From: JACCXG01 sp963836735
Lineage (GTDB): Bacteria > Acidobacteriota > Vicinamibacteria > Vicinamibacterales > 2-12-FULL-66-21
DNA: 64,000 bases
Assembly: GCA_963836735.1 (NCBI GenBank)
Contig: CAWIKP010000014.1
Location: 46,675 to 110,674, forward strand
Direction: 5' to 3'
The notes under the pieces: model-generated
The model's database searches: none
Told to the model about the DNA's origin: nothing
What the model saw: the letters and a program-made list of their open reading frames with translations, nothing else
Part shown: one piece after another, positions 48,408 through 56,949 of the stretch
Layout: each line of letters starts with the position of its first letter
Numbering within the stretch: the stretch's first letter is position 1
Made by a program: the position numbers and the translations under genes

Positions 48408-50162
48408 ATGATGCACCGGCCCACGGTTGCGACAGCAGGGTTGGCGTACCTCGCATTACCTCGCGCCGGGGCGCCGGCGAACTCTCCCACCACGAGTCTC
48501 GTTGTCGAACGAACAGAACGGGTGTTGTTCACGGCTGCCGTGGCCGTGTTTCTCGCCTATGCCGCGCTGTTCATCTACCGCACCAGTTTCGTCGTCGATG
48601 GTGAGCGTTACTTCTCGCTGTTCGACGACGCAATGGTGTCGATGCGGTACGCGAAAAACTTCGCTGAAGGTCATGGACTCGTCTGGAATCCGGGCGCCGA
48701 ACGCGTGGAGGGCTATACCAACCCGCTCTGGGTTCTTTACATGGCGTTGGTCCACCTCCTTCCAATCCCGCCGTCGAAGATGAGCCTGGTCATTCAGGTG
48801 ACCGCGGCGGTGTTGCTCGGGCTGAATCTCTACTATGTGCGCCGGATCGCACTCGCGATATCCGGGCGTTCCCGAACCGTAGCCTGGGGCGCCGTGGCGC
48901 TCACGGCCGTGTACCTGCCGATCAACTTCTGGAGTCTGCAGGGCATGGAAGTGAGCGTGCTCGTCCCGCTGATCACGATGTGCACATCGCTCGCGATTGA
49001 CGGTCTGGACTCCGGCAGATTTCCCCGGCTGGTCTACGTCCTGCTGGGGATTGGTACCCTCGTCCGACCTGACATGGTCGTGCCGTTCGCAGCCGTGGTC
49101 TCGTTCATGCTCGTAGCCGACCCGGCTCACCGCCGCTCTCACCTTGCTTGGGGGGGCGGCGTACTCACGATAATGATTGCCGCGCAAACGCTGCTCCGGC
49201 TCTGGTCATACGGCGACGTTCTGCCAAACACGTCCTATCTCAAAATGACCGGCGTCCCCCTGTTCGTGCGGCTGACCCGCGGCCTGTACGTGTTGCTGCA
49301 GTTCGTCTGGCGCGCCAACCCGTTGCTGTTCCTGATCACGGTGATCCTGGCATTGCGCCGGGATCGCAGGATTTGGCTGCTGTTCTGGCTGCTGGCGTCA
49401 CAGCTGGCTTACAGCGTGTACGTGGGCGGCGACGCATGGGAGTATTGGGGCGGCAGCAACCGCTACATCTCGATTGTGATGTCCGGATTCTTCGTCCTCC
49501 TGTCGTTCGCCCTTTACCTCGTGGCAGCCGCGCTCGCCCAGATCGTTGTCGCCGATCGTCCGGCAGGCTTTGTCGCAGCCAGGGGTGTACAGAAACTGAT
49601 CTTCGCGCTTTCTGTGCTCTACGCGATCATTTCTCTGAACAGCATTCATGGGCCCGCTGCGCTGGCCGAAGCCGCGCTCATTCGCCCACCGCTGCATACA
49701 GGCACTGGAGCAGGCAACGACCAGGATGTGCAAGTGGCGCTGCTCCTGCGCGACGCCACTACCCCGGACGCATCGGTCGCGGTCCTGCGAGCCGGCACCG
49801 TTCCGTACTTCGCGGATCGATACGCCATCGATCTATTTGGCAAGACCGATCCGTATATCGCGCACGGCCCGGCGAAAGACCTCTCAGGGGGGCTCATAGA
49901 CTTCAGGAACTTCAGGCCGGGTCACATGAAGTTCGATTTCGATCATTCGATCGGTCGCCTGCGGCCAGATGTCATCCTCCACCTCGGAAGCCGCCGGGCA
50001 GCCGTGGCGAAGCCGTTCCTGGATGCGGGCGATTACATCGAGTTGATCGGACGGGGACGGTGCCTGCGCGCAGGACGTCAGTCGCCGCGCGTGCTCTGGG
50101 ACCGGTTACCAAGTCAGGCATGTGCGCCGCTCGACACCGCTCCTGGCAACTCCGAGCCTTAG
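48408..50162 (+). CDS. GT-C type membrane glycosyltransferase-like protein
   Basis: An integral membrane protein of about 584 residues with ten or more helices. The first loop carries LFDDAMVSMRYAKNFAEG and VEGYTNPLW; the Asp pair after the first helix is where GT-C enzymes place catalytic residues, and the EGYTNPLW phrase is typical of arabinofuranosyl/mannosyl-transferase-like proteins. The C-terminal third is an extracytoplasmic domain (VAVLRAGTVPYFADRYAIDL). It probably transfers a sugar from a polyprenyl carrier. The ATG at 48408 is preferred; an in-frame ATG at 48309 would add 33 polar residues. Confidence 0.75.
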   Translation: MMHRPTVATAGLAYLALPRAGAPANSPTTSLVVERTERVLFTAAVAVFLAYAALFIYRTSFVVDGERYFSLFDDAMVSMRYAKNFAEGHGLVWNPGAERVEGYTNPLWVLYMALVHLLPIPPSKMSLVIQVTAAVLLGLNLYYVRRIALAISGRSRTVAWGAVALTAVYLPINFWSLQGMEVSVLVPLITMCTSLAIDGLDSGRFPRLVYVLLGIGTLVRPDMVVPFAAVVSFMLVADPAHRRSHLAWGGGVLTIMIAAQTLLRLWSYGDVLPNTSYLKMTGVPLFVRLTRGLYVLLQFVWRANPLLFLITVILALRRDRRIWLLFWLLASQLAYSVYVGGDAWEYWGGSNRYISIVMSGFFVLLSFALYLVAAALAQIVVADRPAGFVAARGVQKLIFALSVLYAIISLNSIHGPAALAEAALIRPPLHTGTGAGNDQDVQVALLLRDATTPDASVAVLRAGTVPYFADRYAIDLFGKTDPYIAHGPAKDLSGGLIDFRNFRPGHMKFDFDHSIGRLRPDVILHLGSRRAAVAKPFLDAGDYIELIGRGRCLRAGRQSPRVLWDRLPSQACAPLDTAPGNSEP

Positions 50163-50581
50163 ATCCGTGTTGTTCCCGAGCTGTCATCATCGAATGTCGC
50201 CAGCGGGTTGTGGCAGGGCGTGAAATCCGTATCGTAAAAGAGGACGTAACGGACCTCGCGCGATTGGTCAGCCCCAGCGTGAAAGAAGTTCGTGGATAGT
50301 AGATACCGCGTGTACACGTCCGGCGGCAACGGGGATTGCCGTGAGAAGTTCGGGTTCAAACGCTCGTAGTCCAGGAAGAACTGGCTGAGGCTCCCGGGAT
50401 CGAGGTTCAGGTACTCGAAGTGGGCACGGAGCCGCGCCTCAGGGCTCCGCACGAACCCATCCAGCCGGCGCGCGACGCGAAACAACAGCAAACGCAGCGG
50501 GTCGTTCCAGACGACACTTCCCACCGCAACGGGAGCCCCGCACACGACGGCCAGCTGGAGCAACCTGCGGCGCGTGATCAC
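50159..50581 (-). CDS. Small Tat-signal-like partner of the GMC oxidoreductase
   Basis: An intact 140-residue protein from GTG 50581, whose start overlaps the oxidoreductase stop (GTGA). It begins ITRRRLLQLAVVCGAPVAVGS, a twin-arginine-like signal, then LRAHFEYLNLDPGSLSQFFLDY and DVYTRYLLSTNFFHAG. The layout matches small subunits (gluconate-dehydrogenase-subunit-3-like) that accompany GMC flavoproteins and help export or electron transfer. No cofactor motif is visible. It is convergent with the GT-C gene, with 4 bp of overlap. Confidence 0.7.
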   Translation of the reverse strand: MITRRRLLQLAVVCGAPVAVGSVVWNDPLRLLLFRVARRLDGFVRSPEARLRAHFEYLNLDPGSLSQFFLDYERLNPNFSRQSPLPPDVYTRYLLSTNFFHAGADQSREVRYVLFYDTDFTPCHNPLATFDDDSSGTTRI

Positions 50582-52081
50582 GATTGTCTTGCCCCTGAAG
50601 ATGACATGAGGTTGTCGGCAGCCCAGAGTGACAGTGCGCAAATCGTGAGCGTCGGGTTGGCCGGCGAGATTGTCGGGAAGACGCTGCCACCGAGCACCAG
50701 CAGGTTGCGCACGCGATGGTGGAGGAGCTGCCGATCCACGACGCAGAGTGCGGAGTCATTGCCCATGATCGTCGTCCCCAGGATGTGACCCTCGGTCTGA
50801 GGGAAATCGGGATCGACGTAATAGCGCTCGACTGGCAGCGCCTCGAGCACTGACGGCAGCGTTGCTTCCAGCGCTTCCACGGCGCGCTGTGCATACGCGG
50901 AGGGTTTGCCGTACTCGACCTCAGGCCTGCTCTGGTCGCTTCCGATCGTGACCTGATTTTCCGGCCGCGGCAGGTCTTCGAAGATGAACTTCAGCCTCAG
51001 GCGCTGGCGCCACTTGCCGCGCTCGTCGCGCAGCAGCGGCGCGCCCCGGAACATGGGCACGTTCCACGTTTCGATGAGCGCTGCGGCGTGGGAGCGGCGA
51101 TGCGCGCCTGAGTACAGCATGTATCCGTGGCCGGTGATGCTGGTGCTTCCCTGGAAGTTGTTCACCCCGCGAAGGTCGACGATCACATTCCTCGACACCT
51201 GCTCGAGAAGGCCTTTGCCGGCCATTCCATCCGACAGCCCGGAGCGCAGCAGCAGATACGGGTTGAATAGCGCGTTGGCTCCCAGCCCTACGAGTTCGGC
51301 GCGCGCGAGACCTTCGGCGCCGGCGTGCTGGAAACGCACGCCGGTGGCGCGGTTGCCCGCAACTTCCACGCCGATGGCGTTCGCGCCCGTGAGCAGCGTT
51401 ACGCGTGGCTCGGAGCGGTACAGGTGCGAGAGAGTGTTCAATACCGTGAATTTCGAATCGATTGGACACCGCGAGCAGACGCCGGTGGCACAGCACCGGG
51501 GCCGGCCCGATTCGGTGGCACGGCTCGGACGGGCCGCCGGCTGGTTGAAGAATGCACTGGGGAAACCGCTTCTTGAAGAGAAGATCCGGATCTGTCAGCC
51601 GGTGCGGCGGTTGCGGATACGGCCGGCTCCGTGGAGATGGAGACCCGTCGTCCGGGCCCGACACCGCCATGATGTCCTCCGCGTCGCAGTAATACTCCTC
51701 GAGATCGTCGTACGAGACGGGCCAGTCGCGTCCGACGCCGTAGGTCGACTGGAGTCGGAAATCCTCGGGCAGGAAGCGCGGAGTACAGGCCCACCAGCAG
51801 TTCGAGCTGCCGCCGAAGGCGAGCCGGAACAGCCAGGGCTTGGTGGAGCGCTCCAGCCCGCACGCCGCAACCGCCTCCGGTTGGAGATCATTCCGATGTG
51901 CGAGGTGCCAGCGATGGTCCCGAAACTCGCCACGCTCGAGTACGAGAATGCGCGCTGATGGGCTGGCGTGTTGGAGGTAGCGGTGCAGAAAGAACGACGA
52001 CGCGAACCCACTGCCGATCAGGACGACATCATAAGTGCCATCAACGTGCGCGGGCGCTGCCGAGGCATTCATAAGCGTCAT
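50578..52081 (-). CDS. GMC-family FAD oxidoreductase, frameshifted
   Basis: From ATG 52081 the FAD-binding motif DVVLIGSGFASSFFL is followed by RILVLERGEFRDHRWHLAH and LAFGGSSNCWWACTPRF, a GMC signature. After indels near 51600-51450 the central part (ANAIGVEVAGNRATGVRF, AELVGLGANALFNPYLLLRS) continues to the C-terminus GGSVFPTISPANPTLTICAL, where the catalytic His/Asn region of GMC proteins lies. It oxidises an alcohol or sugar with transfer of electrons to an unidentified acceptor. It is followed directly by its small partner. Confidence 0.8.
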
Positions 52082-52110
52082 CGGTATCGAATTCGGTGAC
52101 CTTGCGGCCG

Positions 52111-52116
52111 ATTATA
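52111..52116 (-). promoter_or_regulatory. Candidate -10 element for the GMC oxidoreductase
   Basis: TATAAT on the minus strand within CCTATAATCGG, 30 bp before the start at 52081. It shares CTATAATC with the elements at 15.9 and 28.1 kb. Confidence 0.45.
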
Positions 52117-52176
52117 GGAAATTTCGTGGAGATCGGTGCATCGTGTGGGCCGGGGCGGCGCTAGGCGACCTGGTGG

Positions 52177-52422
52177 TCAGTGGATGCGAAGGGCGTGCGC
52201 AATCGTCAGCAGACTTGCCGGATTGTTCGCCGGCGGGGGAACGGCCACGAACGGACGCGTCAGATGCATGCCACCCGCGGTCGGCTCGTAGCCCGTCGTC
52301 TCCGCGAGGGGATTCAGCTAGAGGATGGTGGGTGTATGTCGCGCGAGCGTCGCCGTCGACGTAGGCAGAAGATCGGTGTCGCCGACGTCGAACCCGTCGC
52401 TCGCGACAATCACGTTTAGGGA
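52177..52422 (-). pseudogene. Remnant of a CoxE-like VWA protein
   Basis: The minus strand reads VIVASDGFDVGDTDLL, LARHTPTIL, then a stop at 52318-52320, LNPLAETTGYEPTAGGMHL, and PANNPASLLTIAHAL to TGA at 52177-52179. This is the C-terminal quarter of the VWA-containing CoxE family, in which the stop falls exactly where Trp is expected (a TGG-to-TAG change in the WLNPL motif). No upstream part is recognisable above 52422, so it is a decayed fragment. It lies between the oxidoreductase and the CBM9 gene. Confidence 0.65.
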
Positions 52423-52523
52423 AGCGTAAGTTCCGGTGGCTCCTAATGTTCGCCGCCGCGTGGGCGTTCAAGCCTCAACCTCAAGATGAGGACAGACTTC
52501 GAAACAGGTAAGCTACTCCGCTC

Positions 52524-53441
52524 ATGAGCGGCGAGTCGTCGGTTCGTGTCGGAACGTCGTGGCGGACCACGCTGGCGGGAGCGCTGCTAGCATGTGGCTC
52601 CATGTCCGTGCTGGCGCAGACGTGGCCCTTCCCCTGGCCCGAGGACCGCATCGCACGCTACACCGCGCGGCGTGCTCCGGCTCCCCTCGTCATCGACGGC
52701 CGGCTCGACGAGGCCGCCTGGCAGGCCGCGGAGCGCTCGCCGCGCTTCGCCGATCTCATCGGCGGCCGCCCGGGCATCCACGACACTCGCGCCGCAGTGC
52801 TCTGGGACGACACCTATCTCTACGTCGGATATTGGGTCGAGGAGCCGTTCGTCGAGGCGACCCTGACCGAACGCGACTCGCCGATCTACAAGAACAACGA
52901 TGTCGAGCTCTTCATCGCCGGACGCGACGCGTATTACGAGTTCGAGATCAACGCCTTCGGGACGATCTACGAGGTCTTCTTCATCTGGGAGCGCGAGTTC
53001 GAGCCGAGCGGGTACACGCGCCGGCCCGAGTTCGATCGCTCACGCACGGGCGTCCGGCCATTCAACGGCGTCGGCTTCAAGCAGCATCCGCGCGGCCCGC
53101 GCATCGGCTACTGGAACTGGGACATGCCCGGCCTGGAGACGGCGGTCCACGTCGACGGGACGATCAACGACAACACGGACCGCGACCGTGGCTGGACCGC
53201 TGAACTGCGCATCCCGTGGCGTTCGCTCGAGCCGCTGGCGATGCCGGACAAGCGCGCGCTGCCGCCGCGGGACGGCGACGAGTGGCGCATGGATTTCTCG
53301 CGGTTCAACCAGTACAAGGAGGCGCCGCCGGCGAAGGATCCCGGCGGCTGGGCGTGGAGCCCCCATGGTGTGTGGGACTCGCACATCCCGGAGCTCTTCA
53401 CCCGGGTGCGCTTCTCCACCGAGCCGTCCGGCCGCAAGTAG
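52524..53441 (+). CDS. Carbohydrate-binding family 9-like secreted protein
   Basis: An intact 305-residue protein with a signal peptide (TTLAGALLACGSMSVLAQ). The CBM9-like domain starts APLVIDGRLDEAAWQAAERS, then VLWDDTYLYVGYWVEEP, DSPIYKNNDVELFIAGRDAY and ends GWTAELRIPWRSLEP. This fold, seen in xylanases and in stand-alone proteins, binds sugars. The stand-alone form is common in Acidobacteriota and planctomycetes, with unknown ligands. It lies 11 bp before the GDSL hydrolase, so the two are cotranscribed. Confidence 0.8.
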   Translation: MSGESSVRVGTSWRTTLAGALLACGSMSVLAQTWPFPWPEDRIARYTARRAPAPLVIDGRLDEAAWQAAERSPRFADLIGGRPGIHDTRAAVLWDDTYLYVGYWVEEPFVEATLTERDSPIYKNNDVELFIAGRDAYYEFEINAFGTIYEVFFIWEREFEPSGYTRRPEFDRSRTGVRPFNGVGFKQHPRGPRIGYWNWDMPGLETAVHVDGTINDNTDRDRGWTAELRIPWRSLEPLAMPDKRALPPRDGDEWRMDFSRFNQYKEAPPAKDPGGWAWSPHGVWDSHIPELFTRVRFSTEPSGRK

Positions 53442-53452
53442 AGGAGGATTCC

Positions 53453-54301
53453 ATGCGACGTGCGGTCGCGCCACTCCTGCTGGCGCTCGCAATCGTCAGT
53501 CCGCTGGTGGCGCAATCCGCCGCGACATCAGGCCCGACGACGCGGTACGCGCGGCTGTATGTGTTCGGCGACAGCTACTCGGATATCGGCGCCGGATACG
53601 TCGACGGCAACGGTCCGACGGCGGTGGCCTATCTCGGCTGGCTGATGGGCCTGCAGGTCGCATCGAGCAAGTCGGCCAACGCGGGTGGCAAGAGCCTGGT
53701 GTTCGCCGTGAGCGGCGCGGGTACGGGTGAAGGGGAGGGACGCCACGTGAAGGAGGCGCTCCTCGGCTACGGGATGGTCAACCAGGTGCGCGACTTCGCC
53801 GCGCGCGTGAAGTCCGGCGAGATCGCGTTCGATCCGCAGACGACGCTCTTCTTCCTCGCCGGTGGGCTCAACGACGGCCGCCGAGAGACCGCGTTCACGC
53901 TCGCCAATCTCCGGCAGCAGCTCCAGATCCTTCGCGAGCTCGGCGGGCGGCACTTCACGATTGCCCGGCTGCCCACGAAGATTCCGCAGTTCGCGGCCGT
54001 GGGACAACGCCTGAATCCCGCCTACGAGCAATTCGTCCGTGAAGAGGCCAGCGCGGGCCTCGATCTGTGGCTGAACCGCTGGGGCTCGGCATTCGACGAG
54101 GTCTTGGAGAATCCCGCGGCATACGGCATCGTCAACACGACGGGCGCGTGCGCCGGACGGGCAATCTTCGATCAGGATCCGATCCCTGCCGGCGATCCGG
54201 CGACGTTCTTCTTTTACCATGAGGGTCACCCCTCGACGGCGGTGCATCGCATCGTGGGGAAGAAGCTGTTCGAGGAGATCTCAGCGCGTCCTCATGAGTG
54301 A
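53453..54301 (+). CDS. Secreted SGNH/GDSL hydrolase
   Basis: An intact 282-residue protein from ATG 53453, with GAGGAGG upstream and a signal peptide (VAPLLLALAIVSPLVAQSA). Block I is YVFGDSYSDIGAGY near residue 37 with the nucleophile Ser, block III FFLAGGLNDGRRE near residue 145 and block V HEGHPSTAVHRIVG near residue 265 with the catalytic His. It resembles thermolabile-hemolysin-like or cholinesterase-type GDSL lipases. It probably deacylates sugars or lipids outside the cytoplasm, in line with the cotranscribed carbohydrate-binding protein. Confidence 0.85.
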   Translation: MRRAVAPLLLALAIVSPLVAQSAATSGPTTRYARLYVFGDSYSDIGAGYVDGNGPTAVAYLGWLMGLQVASSKSANAGGKSLVFAVSGAGTGEGEGRHVKEALLGYGMVNQVRDFAARVKSGEIAFDPQTTLFFLAGGLNDGRRETAFTLANLRQQLQILRELGGRHFTIARLPTKIPQFAAVGQRLNPAYEQFVREEASAGLDLWLNRWGSAFDEVLENPAAYGIVNTTGACAGRAIFDQDPIPAGDPATFFFYHEGHPSTAVHRIVGKKLFEEISARPHE

Positions 54302-54782
54302 CGAGGTCAAGAACTACATCACGCCGGGTGGGTACCGGCGACTGCAGGAGGAGCTCGCTCGCCTGTGGAAGGTGGAGCGGCCGCCGATTGTCACGACTGT
54401 GGCGTGGGCCGCGGGCAACGGCGACCGCTCGGAGAACGCCGACTACATCTACGGGAAGCGGAAACTGCGCGAAATCGACCGGCGGATCCGCTATCTGTCG
54501 AAGAGTCTCGACAGCGCCGTTGTGGTGGACAACTCGGGCAAGACGCACCAGCGGGTGCACTTCGGCGCGACGGTGACGGTCCTCTACGAGAGCGGCACCG
54601 AGCGCGAGGTCACCATCGTGGGAGTCGACGAGCTCGACTCGGGAGACGCTCGCATCTCCTGGCGCTCTCCGCTGGCCAGGGCATTGCTGACCGCCATGGT
54701 CGGGGACACGGTGACGCTCCGCGCCCCGCGCGGGCCCGAGCGCCTCGAGATCATCGCGGTCCGCTACGACGCCTTGCGCTAG
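54294..54782 (+). CDS. greB: Transcript cleavage factor GreB
   Basis: An intact 162-residue protein from ATG 54294, overlapping the hydrolase stop. The coiled coil includes LQEELARLWKVERPPIV and GDRSENADYIYGKRKLREID, the GreB-type acidic tip region, and the globular domain reads HQRVHFGATVTVLYESG and ending GDTVTLRAPRGPERLEI. Gre factors bind the RNA polymerase secondary channel and stimulate cleavage of backtracked RNA. Its translational coupling to a secreted esterase is unusual and probably reflects only chance operon architecture. Confidence 0.85.
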   Translation: MSDEVKNYITPGGYRRLQEELARLWKVERPPIVTTVAWAAGNGDRSENADYIYGKRKLREIDRRIRYLSKSLDSAVVVDNSGKTHQRVHFGATVTVLYESGTEREVTIVGVDELDSGDARISWRSPLARALLTAMVGDTVTLRAPRGPERLEIIAVRYDALR

Positions 54783-54798
54783 CGACACTAGTGTCGCT
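54781..54798. terminator. 18-bp perfect palindrome after greB
   Basis: AGCGACACTAGTGTCGCT is its own complement and begins within the greB stop codon. It may serve as a weak terminator or as a protein site. Confidence 0.4.
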
Positions 54799-54799
54799 C

Positions 54800-54984
54800 G
54801 TGGACTGTTCTGGTCATTACTAGAGTGTCAATTCCCAAGCTCCAAACTCCAAATCCCAAGGCACTCCCAACGCCCAAGCTCCAATGGGCAGTGTCGGTTT
54901 TGGAATTTGGGTGTTGGGAGTGCGTTGGAGCTTGGAGCTTGGAGCTTGGGATTTGATACTCCACGAATCACCAGGACAGTCCAC
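54800..54984. repeat. 185-bp inverted repeat, possible miniature transposable element
   Basis: Outer arms GTGGACTGTTCTGGT (54800-54814) and ACCAGGACAGTCCAC (54970-54984) are complementary with one mismatch. Inside, each arm of about 84 bp is built of 7-bp words such as CCAAGCT and CCAAACT, and the arms are about 85 percent complementary around a 15-base loop. It contains no coding sequence. Its inner words resemble those at 17.7 kb. Confidence 0.7.
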
Positions 54985-54987
54985 TAG

Positions 54988-55044
54988 TTATTCGGTCCGC
55001 ATGGCCTCGAGGGGGCTGACCGACGCCGCTTTGCGCGCCGGGAG
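54988..55044 (-). pseudogene. Last 18 codons of an orphan permease
   Basis: On the minus strand LPARKAASVSPLEAMRTE and a stop (54988-54990) match the invariant C-terminal motif of ADOP/MacB permeases (PARRAARVDPxxALR). An in-frame stop precedes the leucine directly, so nothing else of the gene remains. The inverted repeat begins four bases downstream. Confidence 0.6.
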
Positions 55045-55060
55045 CTACCATGGAGTATTC

Positions 55061-55348
55061 ATGGGACCCGCTGCGAAGATTTCACGCACACGTGTACAAG
55101 TCGCGGCCCTTGGATTCACTGTTGCGGTCTGCTGTGTCACAGCCGGCCGCGCGAGAGCAGGTCAAGTGAGGCCAACCGAGACGGCGGTTCCCGAGGCAGC
55201 CAAATCGCTGCACCAGAAGGGCAGAGAAGCGGGGGGCCGTGGGAATTACGCAGAGGCTCTCACGCTGCTGACCAAGGCCGCGGAGCTCGCGCCTGACTGG
55301 CCGTACCCCATCTACGATCGCGCGTTCACCCGTTCTCGAGTCGTATAG
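55061..55348 (+). pseudogene. Truncated secreted TPR protein
   Basis: From ATG 55061 a signal-like segment (VQVAALGFTVAVCCVTAGR) is followed by a single TPR-like motif (GNYAEALTLLTKAAELAPDWPYPIYDRAF). The APDWPYP phrase normally leads into several more repeats, but the frame ends after TRSRVV at 55348, only 10 bp before the next gene. It is probably the N-terminal remains of a longer protein, cut by a deletion, although a short functional protein cannot be excluded. Confidence 0.5.
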
Positions 55349-55358
55349 GCTACGCCTC

Positions 55359-55880
55359 GTGGAAGAGGAGCAGGTCCGGCTGCTTGTTCGAGTGACCGCG
55401 CGTCTGTCGGCGATCGGGTTCCTGGCCGCCCTCGGTCTCTTTGCCGCGCGGTTTCCGGCCCGCCCGCTGAAGGTCGGCGGCGCCATTCGTCTGCTCACAT
55501 CGTTCCTCGTGGTCCACACGATTCATTTCGGCGCCGTGGCATGGCTCGCATTGCTGACCGCCGGTGAAAACATCCGGGAACGGAGCGGATGGCCGGTCGT
55601 GATGGCCGTCGCCGCGGCCTTCTACCTGTCGGCGTTCGGAATTCTGCGGATGTGGCGCGGTGTCGCTGTGGCCCGACTGGTGTCGGGCCGCGAGCAACTG
55701 GCGGCAGGCATCGGCGTCCTGTTCATCGCCGCGATCTTCCTCAACTCCTACGCCGCACGTGTGGGGACGATGCCCGTCTATTGGCTGTGGATTGTGGGGC
55801 TCGTGTGTGCTGTGACCGCGTACATGGCCCGGGCAACGCCGATTCTGAGCCGTCCGGAGCGGTCAGATGCAGACCCGTAA
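55359..55880 (+). CDS. Membrane protein of unknown function
   Basis: An intact 173-residue protein from GTG 55359. Five or so hydrophobic helices are seen: LSAIGFLAALGLFAARF, FLVVHTIHFGAVAWLALLT, VVMAVAAAFYLSAFGIL, GIGVLFIAAIFLNSYAA and YWLWIVGLVCAVTAYMA. The HTIHFG motif in the second helix recalls haem- or metal-binding histidines of small membrane proteins, but no family was recognised. It is preceded by the truncated TPR gene and convergent with the sialidase-like gene. Confidence 0.6.
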   Translation: MEEEQVRLLVRVTARLSAIGFLAALGLFAARFPARPLKVGGAIRLLTSFLVVHTIHFGAVAWLALLTAGENIRERSGWPVVMAVAAAFYLSAFGILRMWRGVAVARLVSGREQLAAGIGVLFIAAIFLNSYAARVGTMPVYWLWIVGLVCAVTAYMARATPILSRPERSDADP

Positions 55881-55906
55881 ATGCCGCCAATTCTCTGATC
55901 GGCACG

Positions 55907-56896
55907 TCAGTGAACTTTCACGCGCGCCAGGTAGATCGCGGTCTTGCCTTCGTGCGACGCGTAGTAGCTCACCCACAGCAAACCCTCGTGCCACACCATG
56001 CCGGCATAGCTGGTGTCGCCGCCCGACGGCAGCGTGAGCGCCGGCTCGTAGCCTCCCTCGAGGGTCAGTCGGCCGACGACGGTTTTCGGTCCGCCCGGAG
56101 AGCTGCGTCCCGATGCCCACAGTTCGCCGTCGGGCAGGCGAATGAAGTTCGGGCCGCCGATCTGATGAGGCGTCCTGCGCCACGTCCAGTTCGTGTACGG
56201 GGCGCGGCTGCGCCCCAGCCAGGCCAATCGATCGCCGGCCTCGCGCCGCACCAGTGCCACCATCTCCCCGTCCGGCAAGAACCGCAGCGTCGTCTCGTTC
56301 GGCTTGTCGGGTACCGCGAACGTGGTCACCGGCTCGAATGTGCGCCCGTCCGCGGACGAGACCAGCGTCGCGGTCCATTCAGCCGACGTGCCGGACTCCG
56401 CTTTGTAAGTCACGCCGTACGCCCGGCCTTCGTGCCAGGTCACCCGCCACAACCAGTCACCTGCGGCAAGGATCCGCTGCGGGACACTCCACGCGCCGCC
56501 GTCCGATGAGAACGTCACCCGCGGCTGCCGGCCCATGTAGCGCGTGCCTTCGTAGACCGAACCGCCGGCGACGATCATCAGGCGGTCGTCCGGCGTGATC
56601 GAGAGCTTCGGATCGCGCAGGTCGATGCCGGCCTCGCCGATCAACGCGGCCGACGTCCAGCTCTCGCCATCGGCAGAGACCAGCACACGGATGCGGCCGT
56701 CGCCGCCGACGTGGGCGTCCCCCTCGCGGAACGTGCAATACCACCGGTTGCGCCAGCGAATGAGGTCGGTGAAGGCATTGTGCGCGCCGCCGTCCCAGAT
56801 CCGTGCCACGCTGACGAGCGCGGGTGCGGGCGCCGGCTGAGCGGAGCTCGGAAACGACGAGAAGAAGCAGGAAGAGGATGCTGCGGATCGTAGCAT
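55907..56896 (-). CDS. Sialidase-like beta-propeller protein, secreted
   Basis: An intact 329-residue protein. The short N-terminal signal is followed by six-bladed propeller sequence with Asp-boxes: SADGESWTS, SSDGGAWSV and SSADGRTFEP. The first blade has TDLIRWRNRWYCTFREGDAH, whose arginines are placed like those of exo-alpha-sialidases, but the full arginine triad and catalytic Tyr/Glu pair cannot be verified here. It may remove sialic acid or a related sugar, or only bind. It lies opposite the membrane protein and is divergent from the fourth permease by 53 bp. Confidence 0.75.
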   Translation of the reverse strand: MLRSAASSSCFFSSFPSSAQPAPAPALVSVARIWDGGAHNAFTDLIRWRNRWYCTFREGDAHVGGDGRIRVLVSADGESWTSAALIGEAGIDLRDPKLSITPDDRLMIVAGGSVYEGTRYMGRQPRVTFSSDGGAWSVPQRILAAGDWLWRVTWHEGRAYGVTYKAESGTSAEWTATLVSSADGRTFEPVTTFAVPDKPNETTLRFLPDGEMVALVRREAGDRLAWLGRSRAPYTNWTWRRTPHQIGGPNFIRLPDGELWASGRSSPGGPKTVVGRLTLEGGYEPALTLPSGGDTSYAGMVWHEGLLWVSYYASHEGKTAIYLARVKVH

Positions 56897-56949
56897 TCTC
56901 CAACCTTCCGACCAGGGGGTGATCGTCCAACCCGAGAATCGAGGAGCAT

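Noticed and set aside
52180..52419. Plus-strand 79-codon frame between the oxidoreductase and CBM9 genes
   Set aside because: The opposite strand carries recognisable CoxE-like motifs, so this is its shadow.
54800..54984. CRISPR-like repeats
   Set aside because: Repeated words are near-tandem with no spacers of constant length and form one hairpin; no cas genes are present.
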